Shown here one piece after another: positions 1 through 13,700 of a stretch of DNA of 64,000 nt. Source of the DNA: Watersipora subatra (lineage: Eukaryota; Bryozoa; Gymnolaemata; Cheilostomatida; Watersiporidae); NCBI RefSeq assembly GCF_963576615.1, contig NC_088710.1:4444001-4508000 (forward strand), given 5' to 3'. Below the pieces are notes generated by a model. That model had not been told where the DNA came from. It searched no databases and saw nothing but the letters and a program-made list of their open reading frames with translations. Every line of letters starts with the position of its first letter. Positions within the stretch are counted from its first letter, which is position 1. Made by a program: the position numbers and the translations under genes.

Positions 1-150
1 TAAGCCGAGTATAGCCGTAAGCAGCTCAACTTGACCATGGAATTACGCTAGAGACAATCAGGCCACATAAAGGTGAGGTAACAACTATGCGCGGAGATTA
101 CGCGTCAGGGAACTGCTGCTGCTCGCCTCTCCTACTCTTCAGAAATAACA
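1..150 (+). promoter_or_regulatory. 5' UTR / upstream region of PEDS1
   Basis: The 150 bases before the PEDS1 ATG contain no recognisable gene and presumably hold the 5' UTR or the end of a 5' exon. I see no TATA box or clear initiator. The promoter may lie outside the window. Confidence 0.3.
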
Positions 151-1035
151 ATGGCTCCTTGTAACAAAGCAACTAACGATGCTTCGACTAAAGACCAAAA
201 CGGCGTGAACAACACTACTGATATGGCGGATAGTAAGAATAAATCTCTCGAGGACGCAAAAACTTCGAACAGCAAACGACAACCTGGAAAAAAATGGGGC
301 AGTGGAAATGCTAATGCTCAGCAGCTGGCAGGGTTGTACAGCAAAGAAAAAAGAGCACAGGAAATAATCGGCCTGTCTGTATGCGTGTTGCTAATAGCTG
401 TTGATTTTTTTCTCCTTGTGAGGTACTTCGATTCTTCGCGTACTATATACATCATACTCTCAGCCCTAGCTGGAATTTGTACTGCTGATTTTGCAAGCGG
501 AATTGTTCACTGGGGAGCAGACACTTGGGGTACAGTCGACTTTCCAATTATTGGCCCTGCTCTATTAAGGCCATTCAGAGAACATCACATTGACCCTACG
601 TCAATATGCAGACACGATTTTATCGAGACAAATGCTGACTGCTTTACTATTTGTATACCATTTATTGGATATTCCATCTTTAAATTTTGTACCTATTCGC
701 CAGAACAAATTGCCTTGACGTACAACTTTGAAATGTATGTGTTTTTCCTTGCATGTTTTGTCACCATGACCAATGAATTTCACAAGTGGTCACACACATA
801 CTTCGGGCTCCCTAAATGGATATCACTTCTACAGGATTACCATGTAATTCTTCCACGTATTCATCATCGTTATCACCATGTTTCACCTCATGAAGTTAAC
901 TATTGCATAACAACTGGCTGGCTAAATCCACCTTTGGAAGCAATAAACTTTTGGAGAAAAGCCGAACACGTCATCACTAAATTAACTGGGGCTATTCCTC
1001 GTTCTGATGATATGAAATGGTCAAAAGTGGAGTGA
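151..1035 (+). CDS. PEDS1: Plasmanylethanolamine desaturase (TMEM189/Kua family), single-exon coding sequence
   Basis: The 294-residue protein matches the PEDS1/TMEM189 family end to end. The family introduces the vinyl-ether double bond of plasmalogens in the ER membrane. Visible hallmarks are the block ADFASGIVHWGADTWG (residues about 110-125), the His-rich motifs REHHID, RHDFIETN, HKWSHTYFGLP and HHRYHHVSPH that form the di-iron desaturase site, and the C-terminal DDMKW ending. Hydrophobic segments lie near residues 74-96, 100-118 and 168-205. The first 50 residues are polar and low in complexity, longer than the vertebrate N-terminus. The start has a good Kozak context (aacaATGG), and a later conserved block (LAGLYSKEKR) confirms the frame. 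The whole coding region is one exon, although the vertebrate gene has several introns. A retrocopy that replaced its parent is possible, but the frame is intact. The gene is tail-to-tail with WSB. Confidence 0.96.
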   Translation: MAPCNKATNDASTKDQNGVNNTTDMADSKNKSLEDAKTSNSKRQPGKKWGSGNANAQQLAGLYSKEKRAQEIIGLSVCVLLIAVDFFLLVRYFDSSRTIYIILSALAGICTADFASGIVHWGADTWGTVDFPIIGPALLRPFREHHIDPTSICRHDFIETNADCFTICIPFIGYSIFKFCTYSPEQIALTYNFEMYVFFLACFVTMTNEFHKWSHTYFGLPKWISLLQDYHVILPRIHHRYHHVSPHEVNYCITTGWLNPPLEAINFWRKAEHVITKLTGAIPRSDDMKWSKVE

Positions 1036-1359
1036 GAACTTTTATGTTCAGTAGGCTATTATATTGCTCAACTTCAAAGTTTTTTATGAATCCATATATA
1101 TGTGATTGAAGATTTGCCACCGTGCCCACATTAAACTTCTGCTAGTGATATAACCTCCTTATTACTAACATTTCTGTACTGATAAATACATCTCTATTTA
1201 TGGTTCTCTTGCTTGTTGAATTTCACCACTGTATTGAATGCCTTACAATTTTTTGCAAATTTGCATCAAATAATTTGAGTTTTTAACACTAACTTCAATT
1301 CATTTATCAAAGCAATATACAATATACGAAAGTAAAATATATAATATACAGGTACCTTA

Positions 1360-1365
1360 TTTATT
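1360..1365 (-). terminator. Candidate poly(A) signal of WSB
   Basis: Reads AATAAA on the - strand, about 420 bases beyond the WSB stop codon. It lies inside the presumed PEDS1 3' UTR. Confidence 0.4.
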
Positions 1366-1524
1366 TCATGCCTCTAGAGAGGGAAAAAGCATACAAAACA
1401 TGTTTTATGAGCATAAACAAATGGTTCAAAGAACTAAACAAAAAGGTTTCATATTTACATAGCATTGTAAAGCTGCCATAACTGATTGATCAGTCGAAAA
1501 TGACTGACTTTTTCTCAGCCTCAG

Positions 1525-1608
1525 AATAAAATACGCATAATAATGCCACGAATGCTGGTATACGAGTAGCTTCTGCCTTATATGAATATTAAAGTGTTTG
1601 ACAATAAA
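1525..1608 (+). terminator. Candidate poly(A) signals of PEDS1
   Basis: Two AATAAA hexamers on the + strand (1525-1530 and 1603-1608) are the first canonical signals downstream of the PEDS1 stop. Confidence 0.45.
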
Positions 1609-1782
1609 ACATAATTTTGATTAACTAAATAGCCATTCAAGTTGTAAGATATGTGGATGTAAAGGTTTATATTGGCGATAAATAATAGATAGGCTGACGT
1701 AGATGCACAAATACAATCACAGTAGAGATGCCGACCAGACAAACCAAACTGTGGTACCGGGACAGAATATTGGTATTAAAAA

Positions 1783-4700
1783 TCACAGATCTACATACTC
1801 ATATCTGAGGAATTCTTTGAGTGAGCTGGGAATCATCATATCGTTAATAGCAAAATAATTGATGTCTTTGATATTGTTGACAACTGTCCTGCACAGCTTG
1901 GCTAGTGATAATGTCTTGCATGTGTTTTTCACCATCTCAACATCTCCACTGGTGGTGCTAAAATAATACATTAATAAGCTTGGAATGCTCCGAAAGATAA
2001 CAGTAGATTGTCAAAACACCACATCACTTGATTAGGACCATTGTGTTCTATTGTCTTTTGCATATCTACATTTGTACACATTTTCAAACAGATAGATACA
2101 ACATCATTGTATATATTGATACATCTACCAGTTATAACACCGAAAGCTCATACATTAGTCGCATGTACATGTAATTACTTAATAACTGACTTGGTCACAC
2201 CCTTTTCATGTATCCTAAAGGGTTCTAAATGTGACTCACCAACATGGATAGTGCACACGATAGAAACAGGACCAGCATATCTTCCCTTCAATCAATATAA
2301 CTTAGTATCATCATATCTTACCCAATTGCCAACTTGCTTCCTGACATATTGAACGAACAACACAAAGGGTCAGCGACCTCATATACCGTTGATGGCTCCT
2401 CCAACTCATTGGTTAAGTCCCAGAATCTTACATATCTGTAACATACCGGGTCTGCTTAGAGTAAGATAGACTAGTAACTTGCCAAATGCCTAGTTGACCG
2501 CAAGTGATACGAAGGCTGAAGCTCATTGCTGAGAGGTTGAGTGAATTCACTGATGGGTGTTGCTGCAACATCTGACCGCAGTAGCTTATGAGGAGTGCTT
2601 GATATTTACCTTTTTTTTGCCATGAACAATTGTCGGTAAGTTTTAACATGAAATTCGAAATACATTACAAAAATTAAATTCGTAATTCAGAAAGAATCAC
2701 TTAAAAATAATATAAAGCTAAAAATAAATATTGCTTGAAAGATGAAAGAAAAAAGTATTTAAAAACAATGTATTTAAATTACAGGTGTTATACTAAAAAT
2801 TGAAGCGCATAAATGGCAAAGACAAAAGCTTATGCTTGCATTATTGATATCCTGGTATATTTAGTGGGTCGGTTGTAGCAAAGCTGATGACAGTACTTGG
2901 GTATAACAACACTTCTTATTTCACCTAAGTACGCTTATGCCCACATATTGGCAATGCAGTTGCAAGAAGACTCAGCTCAGATTCAACTCCTCTACTGATA
3001 ATAAAAGCCAAAAGAGCCCACACCATTTGCACGCTGTACTAGGGCAAGTTTAAGCCGGTTTCCAAAGTACAAATTTTTATCAGTAAAATCAGTGAGCTAC
3101 CAGCATCGGTGATATGAATACGTGACGCATCGCATATTCACAAAGCGTCGTGACAAAGCAATAGTCTGTGCATAACCTCACGTAGTGTCGGGCAGCTGAG
3201 AGGGTGCGGTGATTGTAGCGCAGGTTTATCAATGTGGACATTGTCGCTATGGTGGCCATTGATTGACAACATACTATATGTAATCAAGCGAGCAAAACCT
3301 ATTCATCCGTTCAAAGGGGTTTATGACCTTTGCTTGAGACGAAGTCTAATACATACCTTTAGTAATAGACTTACTTCTATAAACATATATTAGTTAAACA
3401 TATATTAGGTTAACGTAATATAACGTAATAACATAATTATTTGGTTCGTTGACTTGGTAATCATAAATTTATGGGAAACTAAGAGGGTGGCTATAGGTGC
3501 TAAGATACTAACACTCACCCATCGCTAGCGACGGTCGCTGCCCCTAGACCACTTCTTGTGAATGCGCATTGCAATACCTCAGTATCATTCTCTCCTGGAA
3601 ACCATTCTGGTGGAGGTGGATACTGGTGGCTAAAAGAACATTTCGCTATTCATTCGATCTGATATGTCACAATCATGGTGTGACCATAATGACATGCGTC
3701 TTAGTGACCTTGACAGATTAAAAGTGTTTCCATATATCACATGTTAGTCATTACTGAAATGCTTTTTTAAACCAGAAAAACAGCAAGTCATTGGTAGGGG
3801 CTATTCAGCGAGGTTGGTATGCATTAAGACTGCACCATATCATTGCAGTATGCAGTAATTTTGTAGCGAATTACAATTTTAGCATGAACAGTAGACATTT
3901 ACTGCTACTATACTCCCATAGCAAACTTCTCACTGTAATCTACAGACAACAGTTAGATAACATTGCATCCATGATGCATTACCTGAAACTTAGCAATTAA
4001 GCACACTGCAAATACACATTCTTCAAAACTAGAAACTGCGTGTGTACTGCAACTGCGCAATAGTGTGAAGGTATGATACTGTGGATCAACGGACACTGCT
4101 GTCTTTCCAAGTGTATGTACTGCGGTGTACAAAATTGTCCGATGCTGTTTAGCAAGCTCATGAACTTGTGCTCTAACTCCCATATCATTTCAGAATATGG
4201 AGTCAGGCATTATCACCATTCCTATGAAATAGGTGTCTATGTATTGTATTATCATTACCATTACATATATATTACATATAGATTCTGATTTCAACCATAT
4301 ACAACACGCTGATTGTGATAAATTTGTTTGCTTACTCATTCTCAGGATGAACAGCATTCACTTCCTACAATTTTTTGTGAATGCGTCCAAGTTAACATGA
4401 AACATGCCAATTCTGTGATGAGCTTTCACAGTAATGTGCTGTGCATGCATGTACAGTGTAATGCAAAAGTCTCTTCTGCATCTAACACTGCAAAATTTGC
4501 ACTAGCAACACTCCCATTGCGTCCACCTTTGCACACCATGCAGCATGTCATACCACCACTGAACCAATACCGCTTAATACGCATTAGACAATAGTTGTAC
4601 TGCCATGCATACTGCGTACTGGGAGAAGTAAAAGTCCGCAATAGAGTTATGCTGTGTGGCTGTGACATGCTTGCTACTGCACTGCTAATGCACTGCTAAT

Positions 4701-7700
4701 GCAACTACATAGGTATACAGGAAAAATTTACTGCAACTGTAATGCATTTTACATCTGGGCATCAGTGACTACTTTTCAACGCGCAGTTATGATTTTTTGT
4801 GATGTCTACAACTCTGCCATTTGGGTTGGTATTGTTTTAATGTGCTGTAATGAGAGCCCCAACACGAATGATGCTCTCATAATATCTGTTATAGTGCGCG
4901 AGTTGATCAAATGGTTCATGACTTTGGTGCATTCCACCAGCTAACACCTCTCGCTAATGTTAAAGCTAATCACAATGCCTACGAATATATTATTCACACA
5001 CGCTCTGGGTATAGCTAAGCTCAATACAGACACTCGAAGATCTGCCTTTCATAGCATGCTTTGGTGCAAAAGAACTCGGACAAATGCAAAGATGAATGTT
5101 TGAAGGAAACATTCTCCATGATGTTTATTTTTTGATAACAAAACTTTCAAAAGATATTTCAGCAAATGAAATTTTCAATCTGCTGCTGTTATTTAAATAA
5201 AAGCGCTTAGCAACCTACTTTTTGGCGTGACGATGGACATGCACTTATAGACTTGTGATTACGCTTTATAAAGAATAATGATACCCATGAAGGGGGTTCC
5301 ACCGATGTATACAAGGTAACAGAGACTGAAAAATCCACATACCCTAACTTAGCAAAGATTTGGCCAGTGTAGGAGTTCCAAATGATGGCCGATGTATCAA
5401 CTGAGGCTGTGATCAGCAACACCCCGTCTGGGCCAAATTGACAGCAGTTGACGTGATTTGCGTGTCCAACCAGTTTTTGGGCCACCTTAAGGGTTTGCAT
5501 ATTGAATATGACAACCTGTGAAAATCAATAAAACCATGTAATTCTATCAACTGGCAAAAAAGAGGTAAACAGTAGAACTACTGAAAACAGATATATGGAA
5601 AGATTGAGATACAAAGACTATGTTAGTTGCAAAGACCAACTTCCATGCTTGCCATGAGAAGACAACTCGTATGAGTAGAACAGTAAAATGCCTGTACAGG
5701 TTCAAACTTGTCTTGCGGACATATAATCACCACTAATAACCATAGTAGAAGTAAATGATCTTGGTGCAAACACCAGTTCTTTTGAAATACCTTTAGCTCT
5801 TGCTATATAACTATGTCCGCTCAGTAGAGAGGGGTAATGATGTTGCACAAGGCATATCTTACACTTTCAACTAGACAATCTACAGATGCTCATGTTATGC
5901 ACTTCTTGATCTACCTATGTAACCAGTTTTACAGTGCTTTAATATATCATGATACACTACAGTCAACACCCATGAAATGTGTTGCTGAAGGTCAAATTGC
6001 GAGACACATGTACTAATAATTATATTATGCTATCCTTGGCACGCAACATGAATACTCGGTATGTAACAAACACAGGTATATCTTTGATGCTCCTTTACTG
6101 GTAATGTGAAAAACCTTAAATATTATACTCATAAACAAGCGATCAAGCCACATTTTAAGACAGCATTATCGAAGGTGCCAAGCAATCTGTATGTAACATG
6201 AGTTGTCACCCCTTGTTTAATTTTAGAGAGGCAAATTACTAAAGTTGAATATTGTAAACTTCTATCTATAATAGCAGCAACATCGCGATTTTTTTAATCA
6301 TAACAATAGAAAGAATGTAATTGGACAATCATAATTGATTAAAAAAGTCAAGGAATTACAAGGTACATCCATTAAAGGTTTGTTGGTGATGAACAAGTTA
6401 CTCAGCAACATTAGAATAGCTAAAAGTAACAAAAATAGAATTTCATTAATTATATGGCTCTAAATTAGCAAGTAGGTTTAACATGCCAGTTGGAGTTGCA
6501 GACCCGTGCTAATTATTACACCTTCATAGATACTCATATACGACAATGACAACAAAGGGAAATAAATGCTTAGGCTATGATGCAGGCCTAGTATTGCATC
6601 TGTAAATCTATATACATAATCTCAAAGTTAGTCTTTTATTTTCTGTTGCCGTTGAGTCCAGTTATAGTGATTATAATCTAGTGATGAAACATCTGATCGG
6701 TACAGGAATTGAACTCACGATGATTGCAGTTGCAAGTATGCAAACCTAATCACACCTAACCACAAGGCTAAACTGTTTTTATCTTATTTAACTTTTTATG
6801 GTATCATTATCGCGATTAAAGCTAAATATGTACATTTCATTATGATTTAATATTACCTTTTGCGTTTGCTGTTCTTTTGAAATTAGTTTCTAATGCCATT
6901 TGAAAATCTATTAATTTTGGAAATTGTAATTTTCAAAGGTGCCGTTTCAATTTAAAATGTTCCGTTACAGCGCATCTGTAACGACATAATTTCAATCTTC
7001 TATTTCTGGTTATTGCAAAAGGTAATCACTAAAAACTGTAAAACTAAAAAATGTTCACACGGACATTCGAGTAGGACTCACCTCTACATTCACTTTCAGT
7101 TTAGTCAGACAAAACACCCTCGCACGCTTCATTTATGTATTTACGATATCTCATTTATACGCTTGTATTACAAATTCGTCGTACTCAAAATTTTGATGTA
7201 CAGCTTCTGCTGCAACGGTAACCATTGTATTCACGCACTTACATGTACTCATGGTTATTATTAATTCATCATATTCATGATTATTTGGTTTTATTAGTTC
7301 GGTTCAGTTGTAGCTTGTAACTGTATCAAATCACTTTTCATTGTAATCATTGTAACAAAACAGACTTTATCTAGCCATTACTAGCTAATTATGTCACCCT
7401 TATACAGTTGTTTAATTTTTCTAATAATTTATTTGAGCTGCGCAAAACACTTTTCTCATGATATGAAGTTTGAAAGTTATGATGGTAAACGTTGTATATA
7501 TTATATATAATTATTATATATAATATTGTATATAATTATCCGGGCGACGCCAAGCATGCACCTAGTATTTACAAAAGTATTACACAATTATAATGCATGA
7601 ACAACTTAAGTTGAAATGAGTAATAAAATGGACAAGATTATTTGCTATCAGCTGTGATGTCAAGGCTGAACAAGTAATAGCAAATGACCGTAGCAGGCTA

Positions 7701-10700
7701 ATAGAAATTATGGTAACTGCTCGTGTCATGTATCCAATCATGTCTCGTATTTACCCTAGTTACCCTTAGAATTTAATTGTTAAAATACCATACTTTTTGG
7801 ACTATTAACCGCACCCTTATATAAGCCGCATATGCTATATTTAAAAAAAAGATAATAAAACAATACGTAGGCCACATCTTTGTATAGGCCCGAGAACTTA
7901 GGACAGTGATTAACTATCCGGTGATCCGTATTAACTGACGCTTTTTAACCCAGTGCCTAACGGAACAGTATCATTAGGCATTGTTTCATATTTTCTTTCG
8001 CCGCTAGAGGCGCACTAACCGGAGATTCTGGTTAATGCGCCTTGGCGGTGAAAGAAAAAGCCTCAGCATAGCCGCACCCTTATATAAACCACATGGCTCA
8101 AAACATCAGAAAAAGTAGCGGCCAATAGTTCGAAAAGTACGGTATAAAAGTTTTCATAAAATATAAATTTTTAAAAAGATAAATCAAAGCGGTTTACAAA
8201 GCATTCATCTAAGCAACACTATTAACTGAGAACATGCAAGGAGCGCCAACTGCATTCATATGTATGCTTTTGGGTAACATCAAAAAGGAAACATTTGGTT
8301 CTTACTGTTTTGAAAGTGCCAACAGAGGCTAGTCTGAGAGTGTCTGGTGACGAAGAGATGCAGAATACTTTGTGTACTTCTCCTCGACACGAGAGATGGT
8401 CTGTGGGCTTGATGGAAGCTCTCATATTGCCATCATCTGCCAGGTCCCAGAGCTGTGATATAATATTTGATGATAACAGCAAGCAGGGGCAGACAAACCC
8501 CGATGGGTATAGTTATTGTTGTCCACCCACAAGTCAGAAGTTTTACTAGTCACCTATCACAGTTTGAGTCAGTGGAAAATATAGATATTACACTAATTAC
8601 AGCTTTCCCGAGCTAAAAGGGGAGATTGATTGAAAATTAGCAAAGGCCTGGTTGTTTGCCAGCCATAATTGACATACTTTTGGTTGTTTACTTGCAGAGA
8701 GTTACTTTGGGATCAAGGTCGAATGATAGTTGACCTGGTTTAAAACAAACCACAACCGCACTCAACTGGATCACATGGATCTATATAAATCAGTAAAGTT
8801 TTTACTGTTTACATCCTGTTCACACTGGACCTTTCAAGCATCACATAGCCTGTATGACCGCTATATATATGAACCCTTGTTAATAATGGCATGCCATACA
8901 TCAGTTTATTTTTACAGATAATCAACAAAAATCTCATAAATTATACTTGTCCAACGGCTTGTCAAACAAGAAGCTGGCCTAGAGCTTATGGAATGGGAAA
9001 AACTTCATCCTACACACATACCTCGAGTCTATTAATCACAAAGCTCACGCATTGCACCACTCCAGTAGAAAGATAGCTCATTAGATCTTAGGTATGAACA
9101 TCTAAATGTCAACACTTCTATAAAAAAAAACCTTGCTAGATGCTTGTCCAAGTAGTTTATTAGCAAGGAAAGTGATTGTAATGGCTCGTGATCGTAGCTT
9201 TAGCAGAACCTTCTTTATGACGCGTAGAGTTAACAGATGAGCCAAAAATGAAACACGGTTGTTTTTATTATTTCACCAAGTGAAAATTCTTTAGTTATAT
9301 TTTTTGCCTTGAAATTTCTAACTAAATATGACAATAATTGATTGTTTTATTTCCTATTAAATTTCCGGCGCACAGGTTAGAGAAACTCTTCATCAAAAGG
9401 TCGTATATACTGCTTGCTTATAATGATATTGCTGGTATCAATTCTGAGTTTAGCAAAAGCTCTCCAGATAACCAGGGATCTTCCTTCAACTTGGGAGAAT
9501 CACTCACAGAACACTGTGCTTCTCTCGTTGTGTTAATATTAGTTGTACCAAGTAGTGAAAAATTTAATTCTACTTTGGTAGAATTTTGTGTTATTTACTA
9601 GAAAGTTATGCTAGAGGTTTATGCCTACTAGAGGTTTATGCCTTAAGACATAAACTGCAGCTTTTTTAACAAAAAACAGAGCACCTATCAGCAAACATTT
9701 TTTGGCAAAAATTCTATTGGAACAAGCAAAACATTCTATAGCAAACAATGTAGATTTCTCACTGTTAAGAATCCTTTATATAGGCCTATCTAAGAAGCAG
9801 CTTTGGAAATGCATGAAGAGCAAGAGACAGAGGCAACGGTGACAGGGTAGTAACAAAGCATCAAATTTATTTTGAGCAATAATTCATTAGGTTATTGTCA
9901 TGGCAACCCATCTCTTATAAACTATCTTCGTAGGAGTCGATGTTCCTTTGAAAAATTACTTGCATTTGTATTTCTACACAGTCTAAGAACGAACACGCCT
10001 TCAAGTCATGGGCAAAGGAAACATGGAGCACCTGTCACACTGCAGTTAACTAATCCAGTTAAATATATTCATACTGACAGCAACTCAATCCTGAGCATTA
10101 TAAAGGTCTGATCTACATGTAATAATTTTGTAATAATCAGATAATTGATTGAATTTTTATATTTTAAGATAAAATTATGTTAAATTCAACTTTACTATAT
10201 AAAATGGTTATAAAAAGATACAGTAACATTTAAAGCACACAGGGTCCAGTGCTATGCCGATGTCAATGATAGCAGCTGAACTCTTAAAAAAATTACTGTT
10301 TCCTTGCATAAAAGGATCTCGTTTTTTTCTTCAGAAAATGTACAACAGTGGGAAAGCATGATTTGCTTATAAAATATGTGCAGCAAGGAACAAATGACCA
10401 AATGTAATGAAAAATAAAGGAATTTACCTTGAAAACATTTTCATAAGAATGCTTTAATTTGAAGCTAACAGCACGAGCAATAAAAAAGCTAACAAATCCC
10501 AATTAGACAGGCTCTAACAGATGCTATAAACCTCAACATCAGACAATTCCTAAAAAACTCAAAAGCATTTGTTTTCACAAGTTAGTTGATAACGAATCCT
10601 AAATGTTTCCTGAAGCTGAAGCTAATTTCAGAATATATCAGCTAGAGGCGAAATTCTCCTAATTTATTAAAACAGCAACCAGTTGAGACTGGTAAGAGTA

Positions 10701-13700
10701 CACTCTCCTTGAGCCTTCCAATAATTGATTGCGTTTGACAGGCTTCCAACTACTAGCCGAGCCGGGCACAATGGCATAGTGCCAGCACGTACTAGTAGTA
10801 ATACATGTACTAACCTTGATAGTCCCGTCGTATGATGCCGACGCTAATGTCAGTGTACTATCTGGTATGAACTGTAAGTGAGAGACGTGATCTGTGTGGT
10901 CTAAAAGCTCAAGCAAGATGCTGCCTGCAAGGAAAATAAGTAACGTTTGACTTGCAAACTTGTTGAGGTATACTACGTTATCTTTATTACTGGTGAAATT
11001 GATATATTGGGGTATTCTATCAGATTAAATTGATATATTGGGGTATTCTATCAGATTAAACACACACTATAAAGCAACCAAAATAAACATACTTTTATAC
11101 CCCTTACATCTTCCCTTCATTATCAGAAAAAATATTACAGTTCTGATCTTGATTGAGGTGCATGATATTACATGATAACCAAGTCAGGTCTGTTAACAGG
11201 AAACAAGCGCATGAGTGGTGATGCATCAGCGAAGGCTGTTACCTAAGATCTGTAAAAATATGTTTAATGTTTTCAGGCTACAATAATTGAACACTTGCCT
11301 TAAAACAAGTGCATTCAGCTCATGCAAAAAGTATTTTATTGGCTTCGCTTGCTGGTCTTTGATAAGATAACTACCGTGGTGGGCACTTATCGCTGTAATT
11401 ACGATGTCAGTTACATGTGACTGAAACGACATGAGGAAGACACAGATGCACATAGGACTAAACCAATGCTTGTCGAAAATCCCATTCAATAAAAGGATAG
11501 TTTTTTCGACATTTTGTCAAGCCATACCCTTTTAGGGATTCCAAAAGCATTCATGTTCACCTACATCATATTTAACATGTACTACTGATTTATACCATTT
11601 ATGTATTCTTTCTCTTTTCCTCTGCTGTATTTACACAAATGCTTTTGCTTTGTTAATGGTCACAGAATTTTAAAAAGACTGTCCATGTTACATATTTGCT
11701 CATTTTGCTTCGAACTAACATGGTTAACCATGGGGAGACAACCACTTACTTTAACTATCATACTGACTGACTTAATAATACTAAATACAGCTATTACATT
11801 TAACTTTTTAATGAAATACATCAGAGTTATTCTAATAGTACCGTCCCTCAAGTCAAATTGTTGTCACTTGCTTTAAATATTATGTTTTTAATGGCACATG
11901 ATGAAAAGCATTTCTTTTTGGGGATGATACGAATGCCAAAGAATGATTAACAAAAGTCAATGACACTAAAGAAATGCAGTTATTGTAAACGCATAACCAT
12001 CCAAGCAGTAATTGTAGTTGAATCAAGAGGGATGGGGCATGGTAAATCCCATCATTAATGCAAACGCAGCGTGTTGTACGTGATGTTGTTGATATGATGA
12101 AAGCAGAAAAACTATTTATCATTATCTTTCAAGCGCGGAGACTTTCGCAGACGTGACAAGACAAAATATTCTCACGTACTCACAAACTTTGTAGTTAGTG
12201 TGTTTAGCTAGGATCTGGCAACAAGCACTTGTTTACAAGTGGCACTGATGACACTAGTCAAGGCATATAGTTGAAAAAAACCAGTTTACTGGCTATCCTC
12301 AACATTTTCATATGAAGAGGACTACCAAAATTTGAGGAAGTTGGTTGAATTGGATTCACGTAAGTTTGGGTCAAAACTACTCCGCATTTGCTGAAAATAT
12401 TTGATATGGCAACACAACTTCAACAGAGTGAATTGGCTGACAACAGCACCAGTTCCTTGGAATTTGCTTTGGAAAGTGAAAAGAAAACTCCTACTATTTA
12501 TCAGTAGTATCAGTATACCATTACTAACACTATGTATCAGAACATGTGGGTCAAATATATAACTGATTACTGTATGTATAGACAAGTATTATCTGAAGAG
12601 AGTACAGAGTACTAGCAAACACAACTATATAAGTTTATAGATTCTACATGAGAACTCAGGATATGTGACATTTAAACAATAGTACAAACAAGCTTCAGAA
12701 AAAACATTGTTAGGATACAATAATGTTTGACAAGGAGACTGCACCATATTATGGATAGGTTGGGCACGACACGCAGGTGATGTTTGACAAGGAGACTGCA
12801 CCATATTATGGATAGGTTGGGCACGACACGCAGGTGATGTTTGACAAGGAGACTGCACCATATTATGGATAGGTTGGGCACGACACGCAGGTGATGTTTG
12901 ACAAGGAGACTGCACCATATTATGGATAGGTTGGGCACGACACGCGGGTGACTGATGATTAATAAAAGGCGAATGTAATGGCAGCTTCGGTTTAATCTAA
13001 TAATATGATGATCAAATAGGAAAAACCATTTTCCAGGTTTATATCTGTCAATAGCCCATCGGAAGGTTCCAAGGAGTAACTAACAACAAACGACTAACCT
13101 GTATTGACATCGATGAGCCTGATGCGACCGTTCCTCATCCCAATAGCCAGCACCTGGCTATGTTCTTCCCATTGGAGGATACGGTAATTGTGAGTATCTG
13201 TGGGCACTTGTATGCTGTCTCTGTGCCTGCTGAGGTCCGCAAACTCCAGTGCCATTACAATTTGCCAGCAGTCAATTTTGATGCACTTTTCCAGTGCCCT
13301 ATAACGCATATTATTAGTTGTACTAAAGAAAGACTAAATATTTGCTGTTTTTTGTTGTCCATCATTGACACTTTAAAGTTTTTGCTGTTTCACACCTGGT
13401 TTAATAGATAGGCATATTCAGCGTTCTAACAGTTAGTTAAACAAGTTGCTAGTCTATAGAAGTGTCCGTTGGCCAATAAGTGTATAAAGTTACATTTACC
13501 TCACATCTTGAGATATTACCAATATGGTCAACAGCTGCACTTAAATTCTCTATCTGTAGATATTATCCAATTTGTGACCCTCGCATGTGGAGAGAGAAGG
13601 GGGGGGGGGGGGGTGTGAGAATTTGATAACAAATGGGCATCACCAGATATTGTCTTTCTGTCTTTCAAGGAAATAACTTTGGCTATCATTAAAAAATTAA

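Larger units (their letters stand above)
1036..1782. other. Convergent intergenic / 3' UTR region between PEDS1 and WSB
   Basis: AT-rich DNA between two converging stop codons, with no coding potential that I can support. Plus-strand AATAAA hexamers lie at 1525-1530 and 1603-1608, for PEDS1. A minus-strand AATAAA (seen as TTTATT) lies at 1360-1365, for WSB. If these signals are used, the two 3' UTRs overlap by roughly 150-250 bases. Confidence 0.6.
5516..8305 (-). other. WSB intron 5
   Basis: A 2.8-kb intron with a TA-flanked MITE (7788-8142), a tRNA-derived SINE-like sequence (about 6690-6775) and an AT-dinucleotide-rich patch (7494-7540). Nothing else recognised. Confidence 0.6.
10925..13098 (-). 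other. WSB intron 3
   Basis: A 2.2-kb intron holding the 57-bp array (12723-12950) and a 31-bp direct duplication (about 10996-11061). Nothing else recognised. Confidence 0.6.

Noticed and set aside
12625-12938. Repetitive open frames on the - strand (MVQSPCQTSPACR repeats)
   Set aside because: Artefact of the 57-bp array, which is open in two frames because the unit is 19 codons long.
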